This document shows positions 51,323 to 62,297 of a stretch of 64,000 nucleotides of DNA, piece after piece. The first letter of the stretch is position 1; every line of letters starts with the position of its first letter. The DNA lies in contig JAOAPC010000022.1 in the NCBI GenBank assembly GCA_025462735.1, positions 186,001-250,000 on the forward strand, written 5' to 3'. The translations under genes were made by a program, and so were the position numbers. This DNA is from Acidobacteriaceae bacterium (GTDB lineage: Bacteria > Acidobacteriota > Terriglobia > Terriglobales > Acidobacteriaceae). Under the pieces are notes generated by a model, which was not told the origin of the DNA, made no database searches, and saw nothing but the letters and a program-made list of their open reading frames with translations.

Positions 51323-53074
51323 GTGACTGAATTCAAGCTGCCCGAGCTCGGGGAAAACGTTCATCAGGGCGATCTCGTCCGACTAATGATTTCGCCAGGC
51401 ACGACCGTTGCCGAGGGCCAGGCGGTGATGGAACTCGAGACCGACAAAGCTGTCGTCGAAGTGCCCTCGTCTGTCAGTGGCACGGTCAAAGACGTCCTGG
51501 TTAAGCTGGGCGAGAAAATCAAAGTCGGTCAGGTGATTTTTACAGTTGAGAATGGGGCGGGTGGCAAGCGCGTCGAAGCACGAGCACCCAGCGCACCTAC
51601 CGCCAAATCGGAACCGAAGCCCGCGACCACAGCACCGAAAACCGCGCCTTCGGAAGCGAACCCTGTCCAATCCGCATCGCCCAAAGCCACCACGCCCGCG
51701 CCGATTGTTCCTTCCGAAAGCAGCGAGGTTTCTGAATTTAAACTACCGGAACTTGGCGAAAACATTCATCAAGGCGATCTGGTTCGGCTGATGATTTCTC
51801 CCGGCGCACAAGTCTCTGAAGGCCAACCGGTCATGGAACTCGAGACCGACAAAGCTGTGGTCGAGGTTCCCTCCTCCTTGAGCGGCATTGTTAAAGACGT
51901 TCTGGTTTCGCAGGGCGAGCAGATTAAAGTCGGGCAACTGATCTTCACGCTTGAGCCGGGTGCGACGTCGCAGACCCACACGCAACAGCCTTCCCGCGCG
52001 GAAGAATCGCACGACCATGCACGCATGGCGTTTCAGGCGGCAATCCAGTCAGAGGGCAAGACCGAAGAACAGGCGCTACCTCCGGACCAGCCGCCAGCAG
52101 CGGCAGTCGCCACATTCAGTATGCCGCTGCATTTGGACCGCGCGGCGGGTGCGGAAAATCGCGGCCCGGTTCCAGCCGCTCCGCACGTGCGACGTTTGGC
52201 GCGTGAGTTGGGAATTGACATTCACAATGTGCCGGGGAACGGTCCGGGCGGGCGCATCAGCGAAGCTGACGTCAAGATGTACGCGAAGAGCGTGATTGTC
52301 GCGGTTGCATCTGGCACGGGACCGGGGGCGACGCACCTGAAGCAGCCTGCTCTTCCTGACTTCGGCAAGTGGGGAAAAATTGAGCGCGTCTCTATGCGGG
52401 GCGTGCGCCGCAAAACTGCCGAGCACATGTGGGAAGCCTGGAGCGCCATCCCGCACGTCACCCAGCAGGACAAAGCTGACATCACCGAACTGGAGCAGTT
52501 ACGCACCAAGTTCGGCCCCAAAGCGGCTGAGGCTGGCGGCAAGATGACCGTTACCGCGATCGCGCTGAAGGTTTGCGCCTCGGCGCTAAAGATTTTTCCG
52601 CAGTTTAACGCCTCCATCGACATGGAGAAAGAAGAGATCGTTTATAAGCAGTTCATCAACATCGGCGTCGCCGTAGACACCGATCGTGGACTGCTGGTGC
52701 CGGTGATTCGTGATGTGGAGAAGAAAAACATTGTGGAACTGGCTGCGGAACTGACCGGCCTTTCGAAGAAGGCCCGCGACAAGAAACTCAGCCCGGCGGA
52801 CATGGAAGGCGGGACTTTCACTATCACGAACCTTGGCGGCATCGGGGGAACGGGTTTTTCACCGATTGTGAATTATCCCGAAGTCGCGATCCTGGGACTT
52901 TCGCGGTCGAGCATGGAGCCGGTTTGGATGAATGGCAAATTTGAGGCGCGCATGGTGCTGCCACTCTCGCTTTCATACGATCACCGGTTAATCGATGGCG
53001 CCGATGCGGCGCGGTTTTTGCGCTGGATCGCGGAAGCGTTTGAGCAGCCGTTCTTGCTGTCGGTGCAAGGCTAG
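51323..53074 (+). CDS. aceF: Dihydrolipoamide acetyltransferase (PDH E2) with two lipoyl domains
   Basis: The 583-residue protein begins at GTG 51323. Two lipoyl domains carry the lysines to be lipoylated, Lys42 and Lys177, both in ETDKAVVEV. A Pro/Ala/Ser linker joins them. The E3-binding domain is near 288-325 (VRRLARELGIDIHNVPGNGP, then GGRISEADV), and the catalytic domain ends with SYDHRLIDGADAARFL, His554 being the active base. It links E1 and E3 in the PDH complex. Confidence 0.93.
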   Translation: MTEFKLPELGENVHQGDLVRLMISPGTTVAEGQAVMELETDKAVVEVPSSVSGTVKDVLVKLGEKIKVGQVIFTVENGAGGKRVEARAPSAPTAKSEPKPATTAPKTAPSEANPVQSASPKATTPAPIVPSESSEVSEFKLPELGENIHQGDLVRLMISPGAQVSEGQPVMELETDKAVVEVPSSLSGIVKDVLVSQGEQIKVGQLIFTLEPGATSQTHTQQPSRAEESHDHARMAFQAAIQSEGKTEEQALPPDQPPAAAVATFSMPLHLDRAAGAENRGPVPAAPHVRRLARELGIDIHNVPGNGPGGRISEADVKMYAKSVIVAVASGTGPGATHLKQPALPDFGKWGKIERVSMRGVRRKTAEHMWEAWSAIPHVTQQDKADITELEQLRTKFGPKAAEAGGKMTVTAIALKVCASALKIFPQFNASIDMEKEEIVYKQFINIGVAVDTDRGLLVPVIRDVEKKNIVELAAELTGLSKKARDKKLSPADMEGGTFTITNLGGIGGTGFSPIVNYPEVAILGLSRSSMEPVWMNGKFEARMVLPLSLSYDHRLIDGADAARFLRWIAEAFEQPFLLSVQG

Positions 53075-53089
53075 CACCTTAAAACCATA

Positions 53090-53195
53090 AACCACAAAGG
53101 AAACAAAGGTTCACGAAGGAAGACGAACCAAGAACAACATGAAGCTTTCTTTCCTAGTAGTTTTTCCTTCGTGTAACTTTGTGTCCTTCGTGGTT
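53090..53195. repeat. Inverted repeat of 31 bases between aceF and lpd
   Basis: The 31 bases at 53090-53120 (AACCACAAAGGAAACAAAGG onward) pair with 53165-53195 (TCCTTCGTGTAACTTTGTGT onward) at 27 of 31 positions. The element shares its core with that at 51226-51302. Confidence 0.7.
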
Positions 53196-53206
53196 AAAGC
53201 TTTTAT

Positions 53207-53292
53207 TGTCATTCCGAGCCGCCTTAGCGGTGAGGAATCTGCAGTTCCCAACCAAATGCAGATTCTCGGTGGTAAATCGCCTCGGAATGACA
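53207..53292. repeat. Dispersed palindrome of the TGTCATTCCGAG type
   Basis: TGTCATTCCGAG at 53207-53218 and CTCGGAATGACA at 53281-53292 are perfect inverted ends. Inside, AATCTGCAG and GCAGATTCT form an inner pair. From memory, this kind of element is frequent in acidobacterial intergenic regions. Confidence 0.75.
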
Positions 53293-53317
53293 ACTCATCT
53301 CTAAGGTTGCAAAAGAT

Positions 53318-54739
53318 ATGACGGAAGCTCTTCAGCAAAATATTGCCGTAGTCGGCGGCGGCCCCGGCGGCTACGCGGCTGCGTTTCTTGCGGCGGATCT
53401 CGGCATGAAGGTCACTTTGATCGACCGGGAGCAGAACCCCGGCGGCGTTTGCCTTTATCGCGGATGCATTCCATCCAAAGCTCTGCTGCATGTTGCTAAA
53501 TTGATCGGCGAATCTCGGCACGCGAACAATTGGGGCATCGAATTTGGCGACCCGCGAATCGATGTCGCGCGCTTGCGATCGTTCAAGGAAGGCGTGGTCA
53601 ACAAATTGACCGGCGGGCTGGGACAAATTGCCAAGGCAAGAAAAGTCCAGTACATCCGCGGCGATGCGAGCTTTGAAAACTCGAACACCGTTCGCATCGC
53701 GAAGAATGCAGGCGGAGAAGATTCGCTGACGTTCGACCGCATCATCCTGGCAACTGGCTCACGCCCAGCAGTCGTTCCGTCTCTGAAGCTCGATAGCCAG
53801 CGCATGCTGGATTCAACTTCCGCGCTTGATTTGAAAGATGTTCCTGACACGCTCCTCGTCATCGGCGGTGGTTATATCGGACTGGAGTTGGGAACGGTCT
53901 ATGCCGCGCTCGGATCAAAAGTTTCGGTTGTAGAAATGACCGGTGGATTGCTCCCCGGCGCTGATCGTGACCTTGTGCTTCCGTTGTACAAGCAGCTGGA
54001 AAAAGTGTTCGACGCAATTCTTCTCAACACCACAGTGACCGCCGTCAAAGAAGAGGCAAGTGGAATCCGGGTGTGTTTCGACGGAAAAGACGTAAAAGAA
54101 CGCGAGAAGGTGTTCGATAAGGTCTTGGTCTCGGTCGGACGCAAACCGAATTCGGAAATTCCTGGACTCGATCGAACGCAGGTGCGAGTAGGCGAACGCG
54201 GATTCATTCAGGTCAACAAGCATCTGCAAACCGACGATCCTGCTATTTATGCGATCGGTGATGTCGTTGGCGAGCCGATGCTGGCGCACAAAGCGTCACA
54301 CGAGGGACGTACAGCGGCCGAGCATATTGCCGGTCACAAAGTTGCGTTTGAACCGAATGCCATTCCCGCAGTCGTATTCACCGATCCTGAAATTGCCTGG
54401 ACCGGACTCACGGAAACTCAAGCCGAGAAAGATGGTCGCGAGATCAAGGTCGCGAAATTCCCCTGGGCCGCTTCGGGACGCGCTATGACGGTAGACCGCA
54501 CCGAAGGTTTGACGAAGCTGATTCTGGATCCTGGGACGGAGCGCGTCTTAGGCGTGGGAATCGTCGGCGCTGGAGCTGGCGAACTGATTGCAGAAGGTAC
54601 GCTGGCGATCGAGATGGCAGCGTTGGCGAAAGACATTGCGCTCACCATCCATCCCCATCCGACGCTCTCAGAAACCGTCATGCAGTCAGCCGAGGTGTTC
54701 TTCGGGACCAGCACAGATTTGTATCGCCCTCGGCGGTAG
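53318..54739 (+). CDS. lpd: Dihydrolipoamide dehydrogenase (PDH E3)
   Basis: The 473-residue flavoenzyme reoxidises dihydrolipoamide with NAD. It has the FAD site VVGGGPGGYAAAFLAADLG, the redox disulfide Cys45-Cys50 in GGVCLYRGCIPSK, the NAD site VIGGGYIGLELGTVYAALGS and the closing HPHPTLSE, with the His-Glu dyad. ATG at 53318. It completes the aceE-aceF-lpd set, though the repeats between the genes may affect read-through. Confidence 0.94.
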   Translation: MTEALQQNIAVVGGGPGGYAAAFLAADLGMKVTLIDREQNPGGVCLYRGCIPSKALLHVAKLIGESRHANNWGIEFGDPRIDVARLRSFKEGVVNKLTGGLGQIAKARKVQYIRGDASFENSNTVRIAKNAGGEDSLTFDRIILATGSRPAVVPSLKLDSQRMLDSTSALDLKDVPDTLLVIGGGYIGLELGTVYAALGSKVSVVEMTGGLLPGADRDLVLPLYKQLEKVFDAILLNTTVTAVKEEASGIRVCFDGKDVKEREKVFDKVLVSVGRKPNSEIPGLDRTQVRVGERGFIQVNKHLQTDDPAIYAIGDVVGEPMLAHKASHEGRTAAEHIAGHKVAFEPNAIPAVVFTDPEIAWTGLTETQAEKDGREIKVAKFPWAASGRAMTVDRTEGLTKLILDPGTERVLGVGIVGAGAGELIAEGTLAIEMAALAKDIALTIHPHPTLSETVMQSAEVFFGTSTDLYRPRR

Positions 54740-54782
54740 CTGGCATCCAAGTAGTGCGCAACGATCCAGTGCTGCCAATATC

Positions 54783-55376
54783 ATGCCCGACAATCTATAT
54801 CTCAATCTCTGGTTCAGTGATTCGGAGCTCGTGGAAACCCTCGCCTATGCCGCAGCGGCTATGCGACAATTGCCGTTTTCGCCGCAGCTGCCTGGAATGA
54901 CTGCGGTCGCCGTTCACCCAATTTCCTGGGGTGAAGCCACAATCCTCGAAGAACACTTTCGCCCCGGAATTTCCCCGGAAGAGGCGGTCACCATCGCGGC
55001 GGGATTGCCGCACGACGATTACGCGTACGTTTTCGAAGCCAACTGGGACTCGTGGTCGCCACTGGTTCCTCAGGGCGAATGGACCCTGCGGCCTTCGCCG
55101 GTCCGGTTTATTGTGCGCGGCGACGAGTTCGAGGAAGGCGAATCTGATACCCAGGGACAAGTGCAAGTTGACTTTGGCTTGGACGCACCGTTTCTGTACG
55201 AAGAGCTGCAACTTTCAGAGGAAGTCGAGACTCGAGTGCGGAACAACGTTCAAAAACTAGTTGACTTCACCACCAGCGTAGAGAAAAATTCAGGCGCCAA
55301 GACCCGGCTGTTGTGGTCGGAATCGGAAGAAAACCTGGCGCAAAAGCTGGTCAACAGGCTGCAAAGGGTGAATTAA
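54783..55376 (+). CDS. Hypothetical protein of acidobacterial type
   Basis: The 197-residue cytoplasmic protein (MPDNLYLNLWFSDSELVETL onward) has mixed alpha/beta composition. Trp-rich phrases (ANWDSWSPLVPQGEWTLRPS) and an acidic middle (GDEFEEGESDTQGQVQVDFG) are distinctive. ATG at 54783 is chosen because the longer frame overlaps lpd. It follows lpd by 43 bases. No family recognised. Confidence 0.7.
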   Translation: MPDNLYLNLWFSDSELVETLAYAAAAMRQLPFSPQLPGMTAVAVHPISWGEATILEEHFRPGISPEEAVTIAAGLPHDDYAYVFEANWDSWSPLVPQGEWTLRPSPVRFIVRGDEFEEGESDTQGQVQVDFGLDAPFLYEELQLSEEVETRVRNNVQKLVDFTTSVEKNSGAKTRLLWSESEENLAQKLVNRLQRVN

Positions 55377-55480
55377 CCCGCCGGATCGCAGGCGCGCCGG
55401 GATCTACCGGCTAATTATGCCGCAGGCTGGCACTTTTTTGAGGTAACTTCGGCTCACGAAAGCAGCATCAAAGGTGGCGC

Positions 55481-56917
55481 ATGTTCGGGAATCGTAAGCG
55501 CAAGCCCCAAGAAGAAGAATCCCTGGTTCCGCATGGGCTGGTCTGGTACGCGACTGCGGAGCCCGCCGCTGAAGAAAACGTAAAGAACGAAGAATCCTTA
55601 GGTCACACGGTTCAGTATGCCCAGGTGATCGAACAGGCGCGACGGCCGCAACCGGCGCCGGAGGCCGCGCCGGGACCGCAAGCGGTTCCGCAGCCACCTA
55701 TCCCGGCATCTGCATCGCTTCCCTGGTGGCGGACACAGCAGTCTGAGCCGGAACCCGATCGGCCGATCGTTAAGCCAATCTTGATGCCGCTGTCGGCGTA
55801 TGCTCCGCCTCCACCTGTCCAGCCAAGCGTAGAGCCGCCGCGTGTCCCTCAAGTTCCGTTGCCCCGGATTTCGGCACCTCAGGTTTCATCACCCCCGGTT
55901 TCACCACCTCATGTTCAGGTGCCTCAGGTTCTACCGGCTAATATCGCCCAGATTGTTCAGCGCCCAGTACCTCCGGTTCCCGTCACTCGGCTTCCAGCGC
56001 CCGTTCAGGCGGCTCACGTTCAGACGACGCAGGTTCGTAAGCCCGCGGGTGAGGTTCGGAAACCTAATGTCCAGAACAGTCCACCTGCAGTTCCGAAGAT
56101 TAAGCGAAATTCGGAGGCGCTGTCGCGCGGTGTCACTTGGCTGCGCGCTTCCAGCCAGGACGCATTGCGCACCGCCACTTCGATACTAGGAGGAGTTCGC
56201 GGTAGATGGCTGCAGGTTTCGCGCTCAGTAGAGTTGCGGAAGTCGGTCCTGCGTGCGGGAGAAAAGGGACAAGACTTGTTACGGCGCGGCGTCGCAGGCA
56301 CCCGCAGCTATGCTCAGACTTCGCAAAGCACGATCTTGAATTTGAGTCGCGCCGGCCTAGAACATCTCAAGCGGATGTCAGCAAGGGGCAGATCGGTTTC
56401 GGCTGCGGGAACGAAGCACAGCTCCTCGGCCATGATGACACAGCGCTTCAATTCTCAGCGGATTCGAACCGCATTTGCTGTGCCAGTGGTACGGGCTAAA
56501 ACGTTGTTAGCGCAACCAATGTTGCTTTGGAAGACAAAGCGCGACAGCGCGGCAATCGACTCGCGATTCTGGACCTCGATGACCTTGGCGGCGATCTCTG
56601 CTCTCATTGTTTTGGGAATCGTCTCGGTGGTTCCCAACTACGCGGCCAAATCACTCCCCAGCCGAATCCTGAGCCCAAATTCATCGGCAAACGCGAACGT
56701 GGCCGAGCCGGTCGTTCTTGCGGCGCCGCCTCAAGCTGGCCCCTCGCAAACTAGTAAGCCAGCGGCGAAGAAAACCGTGAACCCAAAACCTGCACAGGTA
56801 AAGCCCGCATCGCCGAAAGCTGCCGTACCTCCAAAGGCGCATCGCACCGCGGATGATGATTACATTGCTCCCGATACGTATAAGTATTACGGCAACGGTT
56901 CGAAACGATCCCGCTAA
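55481..56917 (+). CDS. Proline/valine-rich single-span membrane protein
   Basis: The 478-residue product has a Pro-rich part with degenerate short repeats (about 105-175, such as VPQVPLPRISAPQV), a basic helical part (200-335), one membrane helix near 368-385 (MTLAAISALIVLGIVSVV) and a Lys/Pro/Ala-rich tail ending DDDYIAPDTYKYYGNGSKRS. The N-terminus is probably cytoplasmic and the tail periplasmic. Function unknown; the layout resembles envelope-tethering proteins. Confidence 0.7.
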   Translation: MFGNRKRKPQEEESLVPHGLVWYATAEPAAEENVKNEESLGHTVQYAQVIEQARRPQPAPEAAPGPQAVPQPPIPASASLPWWRTQQSEPEPDRPIVKPILMPLSAYAPPPPVQPSVEPPRVPQVPLPRISAPQVSSPPVSPPHVQVPQVLPANIAQIVQRPVPPVPVTRLPAPVQAAHVQTTQVRKPAGEVRKPNVQNSPPAVPKIKRNSEALSRGVTWLRASSQDALRTATSILGGVRGRWLQVSRSVELRKSVLRAGEKGQDLLRRGVAGTRSYAQTSQSTILNLSRAGLEHLKRMSARGRSVSAAGTKHSSSAMMTQRFNSQRIRTAFAVPVVRAKTLLAQPMLLWKTKRDSAAIDSRFWTSMTLAAISALIVLGIVSVVPNYAAKSLPSRILSPNSSANANVAEPVVLAAPPQAGPSQTSKPAAKKTVNPKPAQVKPASPKAAVPPKAHRTADDDYIAPDTYKYYGNGSKRSR

Positions 56918-56992
56918 CGTACCGGAACTTGTGGAATAGAAATCGCTGCTCAGGCGTGAATTTCGCGGTTCTGCAATGAACGAGCCTCGAGC

Positions 56993-58477
<1,485 letters not shown>

Positions 58478-58544
58478 TTACGTCCTCTACATTTTCTTGG
58501 AGTACTCATTATACGCGGCAAAATGAGAGCTGCTCTGAATCGAG

Positions 58545-59792
58545 CTACTCAGCCTGCGTGAGCTCCATCGGCTGCGTAGTACGCATCGGCCAGGTAGCAG
58601 TGATAAATCCGGCCGCATAGACAAAGCCGATGACCGAAAACCCGGCGATCAAATTTCTTTGCGCCACCGCTCCGACTAAATATGACTGCAACACCTGCAG
58701 CAGTGTTCCAGCAAAATAGAAGGTGTTCTGCACGCGGCCCATGAAGTGTTGTGGAATCCGCTCCATCATGCTGGTGTTCATGGCCACGCCGGTGATGCCG
58801 CGACCGGAACCCATGAGCGCATAGACCACGACTGCAAGCGCGAGGAACGGCATGGTTGGTGCTGAGGTCATCAAGATGGCGAGAAGTCCAAGTGAGATGG
58901 CGATGGAGCGGCGCGCTCCGAATTTCTTGATGAACATGGGCGCATAAAACGCGCTAGCAAAGGCGCCTACACCCCAGCCGCCGTTCAGCCACCCGTAACC
59001 AACAGCGCCAGCGTGGAAATATTCGCTGAGTGGAGGAGTGACCACCACTCCAGTCATCATGGCCGATAGAAACAGCGCCCAGCTTATGCCCAGCATCACA
59101 ATCTCGCGATGCCCGCGAAGGAACTGAACGCCGTCGCGCAACTCGCGAAAGAACTTTTGCACTGCACTTTCCGCGGCAACAATATCCGCATGCAACTCCG
59201 CAGGACGAGGCACCACGTGCCGTCCCTTGCGCACGGCGAAATAGCAGAGAAATGAAAGCACGTAACTACTAACGTCGAGCAGCAGTACTCCGCCGAGGCC
59301 GATCTTGTTGTACACAAATCCGACGAGGGCGCCGGCGATGAGCCAGCCTCCCTGCACCCCGGCCAGAAGAAAAGTGTTGGCGTGAATGAATTCGTCGTCC
59401 GGAGTCATTTCCTGAATCAAGGCTGTAATCGTCGGCCAGAACATCCAGAATCCGGCGGCGACCAGCATGTTCATTGCGTAGAGTTCCCAGACTTTGGCTT
59501 TGCCCTGAAAGGCGAGCACAGCGACCGCGGCGATGACGAGCGCACGGGCCGCGTCCAGCACCATAACTAAGCGGCGCCGGTCTTCGCGGTCAATGATTAC
59601 GCCGGTGAATGGGAGCAAAAGAATTGCAGGCAGGGTTTGTACGACGGCAAACGTTCCCAGCGCAATTTCCGAATGCGTCGCCTGCAGAATGTACCAGGCC
59701 ACGGCGGCCGAGTTCATGCCGCTGCCGATCATGGAGATGACGTTGGCAGCGAAGATGAAACGCAAGCCCTTCTTCTGCAAAATCGAACGCAT
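58545..59792 (-). CDS. MFS exporter (EntS/MFS_3-like)
   Basis: The 415-residue protein has twelve helices and the motif A variant FTGVIIDREDRRRLVMVLD. The text MIGSGMNSAAVAWYILQATH at the start and QNTFYFAGTLLQVLQSYLVG near the end is typical of the EntS-like branch, which exports siderophores or drugs. No siderophore genes are near, so the substrate is open. It is transcribed toward thiC and ends 70 bases before it. Confidence 0.87.
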   Translation of the reverse strand: MRSILQKKGLRFIFAANVISMIGSGMNSAAVAWYILQATHSEIALGTFAVVQTLPAILLLPFTGVIIDREDRRRLVMVLDAARALVIAAVAVLAFQGKAKVWELYAMNMLVAAGFWMFWPTITALIQEMTPDDEFIHANTFLLAGVQGGWLIAGALVGFVYNKIGLGGVLLLDVSSYVLSFLCYFAVRKGRHVVPRPAELHADIVAAESAVQKFFRELRDGVQFLRGHREIVMLGISWALFLSAMMTGVVVTPPLSEYFHAGAVGYGWLNGGWGVGAFASAFYAPMFIKKFGARRSIAISLGLLAILMTSAPTMPFLALAVVVYALMGSGRGITGVAMNTSMMERIPQHFMGRVQNTFYFAGTLLQVLQSYLVGAVAQRNLIAGFSVIGFVYAAGFITATWPMRTTQPMELTQAE

Positions 59793-59902
59793 AAAACTAC
59801 TTTAAGTGACAGATAGAACGACGGGAAATAATAAACATCTGTTTTGCGCGTGAGGACACTTAAGGCGTGCGATTTGGGCAGCGAGCAAACAGTAAGAAAC
59901 GA

Positions 59903-61225
59903 TCATACCGGGCGAGCCGATCGCCAATTGATTTGTACTTTCCGTGATTCCCATAACACAAAGACAATCAGAATCAGCATCACGGGCTCGATCGGGTGCT
60001 TGTAGCGCTGAAATGGATTGACCAGATAATAAGGAAGCGGGTAGATAACCAAGAACGGCGCCAGCAGCCATCCATAGGGATTTCGTCGCCACAAGGTGAG
60101 AATGAGTCCGGCAAAAGCGAACACCGCTTCCAGAGAAAATTCCACATGGCGCGCAATCCATAAGTCATATCCGGCCACGATCACTGTCTGTGGTGGCGCC
60201 GCCCAAAAATACCAAATGCGCTTCAAACTGAATAAGAGAAATTCTGCCGGATGCTCGCGGATGAACTGGTGCACCTGACTTCTTTCGATATCCATGAAAC
60301 GAATTTCGCCCAACTCCTGGAATCGGCGCATAGCCGCCGGATCGTTTCCAGGGTGCTCGGTGCGCTGCCACAAGCCCGAAGATGCATCATTGTTGGCTTC
60401 GTGAAGCTCCAATGGAAGATTGTCGCGAATGAAAATGATCCGTCCAAAGATCTGGTAGTTACGTATCGTCCACGGAGTAATGCAAAGCAGCGCGACAAAT
60501 ACCATCAGCGCAGCGCCGGAGTATTGTCGCGAAGATTCAGGTGCGCGACAAAGGATCCAGGCAAGAAGGAACGGCAGCAAGATCACAATCGTGGTGTTGG
60601 TCAGGAGGATCAGACCCCAGAGCAGGCCATAAGTGATCCAATCGCGGCGGCGTGCACCGTCTGCCATGCGGATTGTGAGCCACAGCGAAAGGCTGAGTAA
60701 GAAGGTGGAGAAGCTCACCTCCCAGATGATTCGAACCGGCCAATAAATAACGTATGGAAATACCGCCCACGTCCAGGCGGCGGCTCGACCCACCCGTTCG
60801 TGGTAAATGCGGGTGCCGATAAGGTAGATAGTCCAGCAAGTCAGTGACGCAAAAAGACTATTGAACGCAAGCATCACAAATGCCGCAGTACGGGTGTAAG
60901 TCCCAAAAATCTTAAACACACCCGCGAGGACGTAGGGGTAAACCGGAGCCGCCCAGGCGGTGGGGCCGGAGTTCAAGTCTGTGGGAGAACTGAAACCCTG
61001 CCCGCTGACAATGGAGCGTGCGATGCGTCCCATTTCCCAGCCGAACGGGAAGTGATCGCGCAGCGGGTTAATGCGATAGGTGTGGCCGACAGCAATGACT
61101 GCGATCCTCAGCGCGAAAGCGACAAGAACAATCAAAAAGATGGACTGGCGGAAAGGCCGTTTGCGCAAAGGCTCCGGCAAACCGCTATGTGAAGTTTCTC
61201 TGGTATGAGGGATCGCGGTTTGCAC
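59903..61225 (-). CDS. GT39/ArnT-like membrane glycosyltransferase
   Basis: The 440-residue protein has about ten helices and a first periplasmic loop with WEMGRIARSIVSGQGFSSPT, then GPTAWAAPVYPYVLAGVFKI, the form of the GT39-like (PMT_2) group that uses lipid-linked sugars. The acidic residues expected in loop 1 include Asp57 (LRDHF) and Glu64. C-terminal soluble part is short. It may glycosylate proteins or lipids at the outer face of the inner membrane. Acceptor unknown. Confidence 0.82.
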   Translation of the reverse strand: MQTAIPHTRETSHSGLPEPLRKRPFRQSIFLIVLVAFALRIAVIAVGHTYRINPLRDHFPFGWEMGRIARSIVSGQGFSSPTDLNSGPTAWAAPVYPYVLAGVFKIFGTYTRTAAFVMLAFNSLFASLTCWTIYLIGTRIYHERVGRAAAWTWAVFPYVIYWPVRIIWEVSFSTFLLSLSLWLTIRMADGARRRDWITYGLLWGLILLTNTTIVILLPFLLAWILCRAPESSRQYSGAALMVFVALLCITPWTIRNYQIFGRIIFIRDNLPLELHEANNDASSGLWQRTEHPGNDPAAMRRFQELGEIRFMDIERSQVHQFIREHPAEFLLFSLKRIWYFWAAPPQTVIVAGYDLWIARHVEFSLEAVFAFAGLILTLWRRNPYGWLLAPFLVIYPLPYYLVNPFQRYKHPIEPVMLILIVFVLWESRKVQINWRSARPV

Positions 61226-61289
61226 TCGTCCCAGACTACCGCAGCGCGCGGTTGATAAGCCAGATTGAACTCGACTGGGTATTGGGCTA

Positions 61290-61508
61290 CTACTTTGAAT
61301 GTTGAGACTGACTAGAAGGACGTTGCGTCCACCACAATTTTAGGAACAACCAAGTGACGGCGAAACGGATCAGGAAAGCGAGCGGAAGAATCGGAATAAG
61401 CCGATGATTAGAGCGGCCAAGCCGAATTGCATCAGCTATCGCACCAGGAGTCGCCAAGATGGATATGACCGCGATCAGCAACCATCCCCATCTGAGCACC
61501 TTCGTCAC
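61290..61508 (-). CDS. Small two-helix membrane protein
   Basis: The 72-residue product starts at GTG 61508 and has two hydrophobic segments (WLLIAVISILATPGAIADAI and LIPILPLAFLIRFAVTWLFL) with a polar tail. It is a plausible gene, but there is no strong ribosome site and no family. Confidence 0.5.
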   Translation of the reverse strand: MTKVLRWGWLLIAVISILATPGAIADAIRLGRSNHRLIPILPLAFLIRFAVTWLFLKLWWTQRPSSQSQHSK

Positions 61509-61678
61509 GCTATTTCTCTTTCCGCCCTCTGCTGCTCATACGACTCCCAGAAGGGCCGCAAGAACACGTCCCGCAGGCGAACTGTGGCGCGGCAGCCATT
61601 GCGGAACTTATACGAAGTGTACGATGAATTTCAATGAAATTCCACCCAGAATAATTTTCTGATTAAACCGCTTGCGTC

Positions 61679-62278
61679 CTACGGGGCCTCGATCAGCTCC
61701 ATTTTTCCGTCGCGGGTGCGGTGAAGAATCATCAGCTTGCCCTTTGGATCGCGGAAGACAAAAACATCGCGGTCGCGGAAGTGCGCTTCTTTGATCGCTT
61801 CTTCAAGCGTCATGGGACGCAGCGCGACTGCCTCATCCGAGCGAACCAAGTGGACTTCTGTTGACTTTGCGAACGCCGGAAATTTGTGCACCACCATCGA
61901 CATGGTCGATGTAGCAGCGGCAGCGGCGATCGCAGTCTTCGGAGTGGGTTGGACGGCAGCTTCACCATCCCATTCTTTGTGGTTGCGTCGCTTCTTGGCG
62001 ATGATGCGGGTTTTGTTCTTGAGGGCTTGCTTTTCCAGATGCTCCAGAGCTTGGCCGATGGCGATTCTCATGTCATTGGCCTGAGCGAGAGCAACCAGCG
62101 GACCGACGCGCGAACTAATGGTGATTTCGGCCTTGTGGCGGCGCTTCTCGACCGCAAGAACCACTTTGCTTTCGAATTCTCCGCGGAGAATTTTCTTGAT
62201 TTTAGTCAGGCTGGCTTCAATTTCCTTGCGGTCAGCGGCAGTCACTTCATAATGCCTGCCCGTGTATTCCACGTTCAT
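61679..62278 (-). CDS. hpf: Ribosome hibernation-promoting factor, long form
   Basis: The 199-residue protein has the N-terminal S30AE domain (MNVEYTGRHYEVTAADRKEI, later LVALAQANDMRIAIGQALEH) and a C-terminal dimerisation domain (VHLVRSDEAVALRPMTLEEA onward), which makes it the long form that pairs 70S ribosomes into 100S dimers. A basic linker (KKRRNHKEW) and an Ala-rich stretch lie between. It follows rpoN downstream, the usual order in many bacteria, separated by a large repeat. Confidence 0.92.
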   Translation of the reverse strand: MNVEYTGRHYEVTAADRKEIEASLTKIKKILRGEFESKVVLAVEKRRHKAEITISSRVGPLVALAQANDMRIAIGQALEHLEKQALKNKTRIIAKKRRNHKEWDGEAAVQPTPKTAIAAAAATSTMSMVVHKFPAFAKSTEVHLVRSDEAVALRPMTLEEAIKEAHFRDRDVFVFRDPKGKLMILHRTRDGKMELIEAP

Positions 62279-62297
62279 GGATGGTCTCGAGAGTGCG

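Noticed and set aside
53111-53626. Minus-strand frame over the aceF-lpd gap
   Set aside because: It runs through two palindromic repeats and the lpd 5' end, so it is not a real gene.
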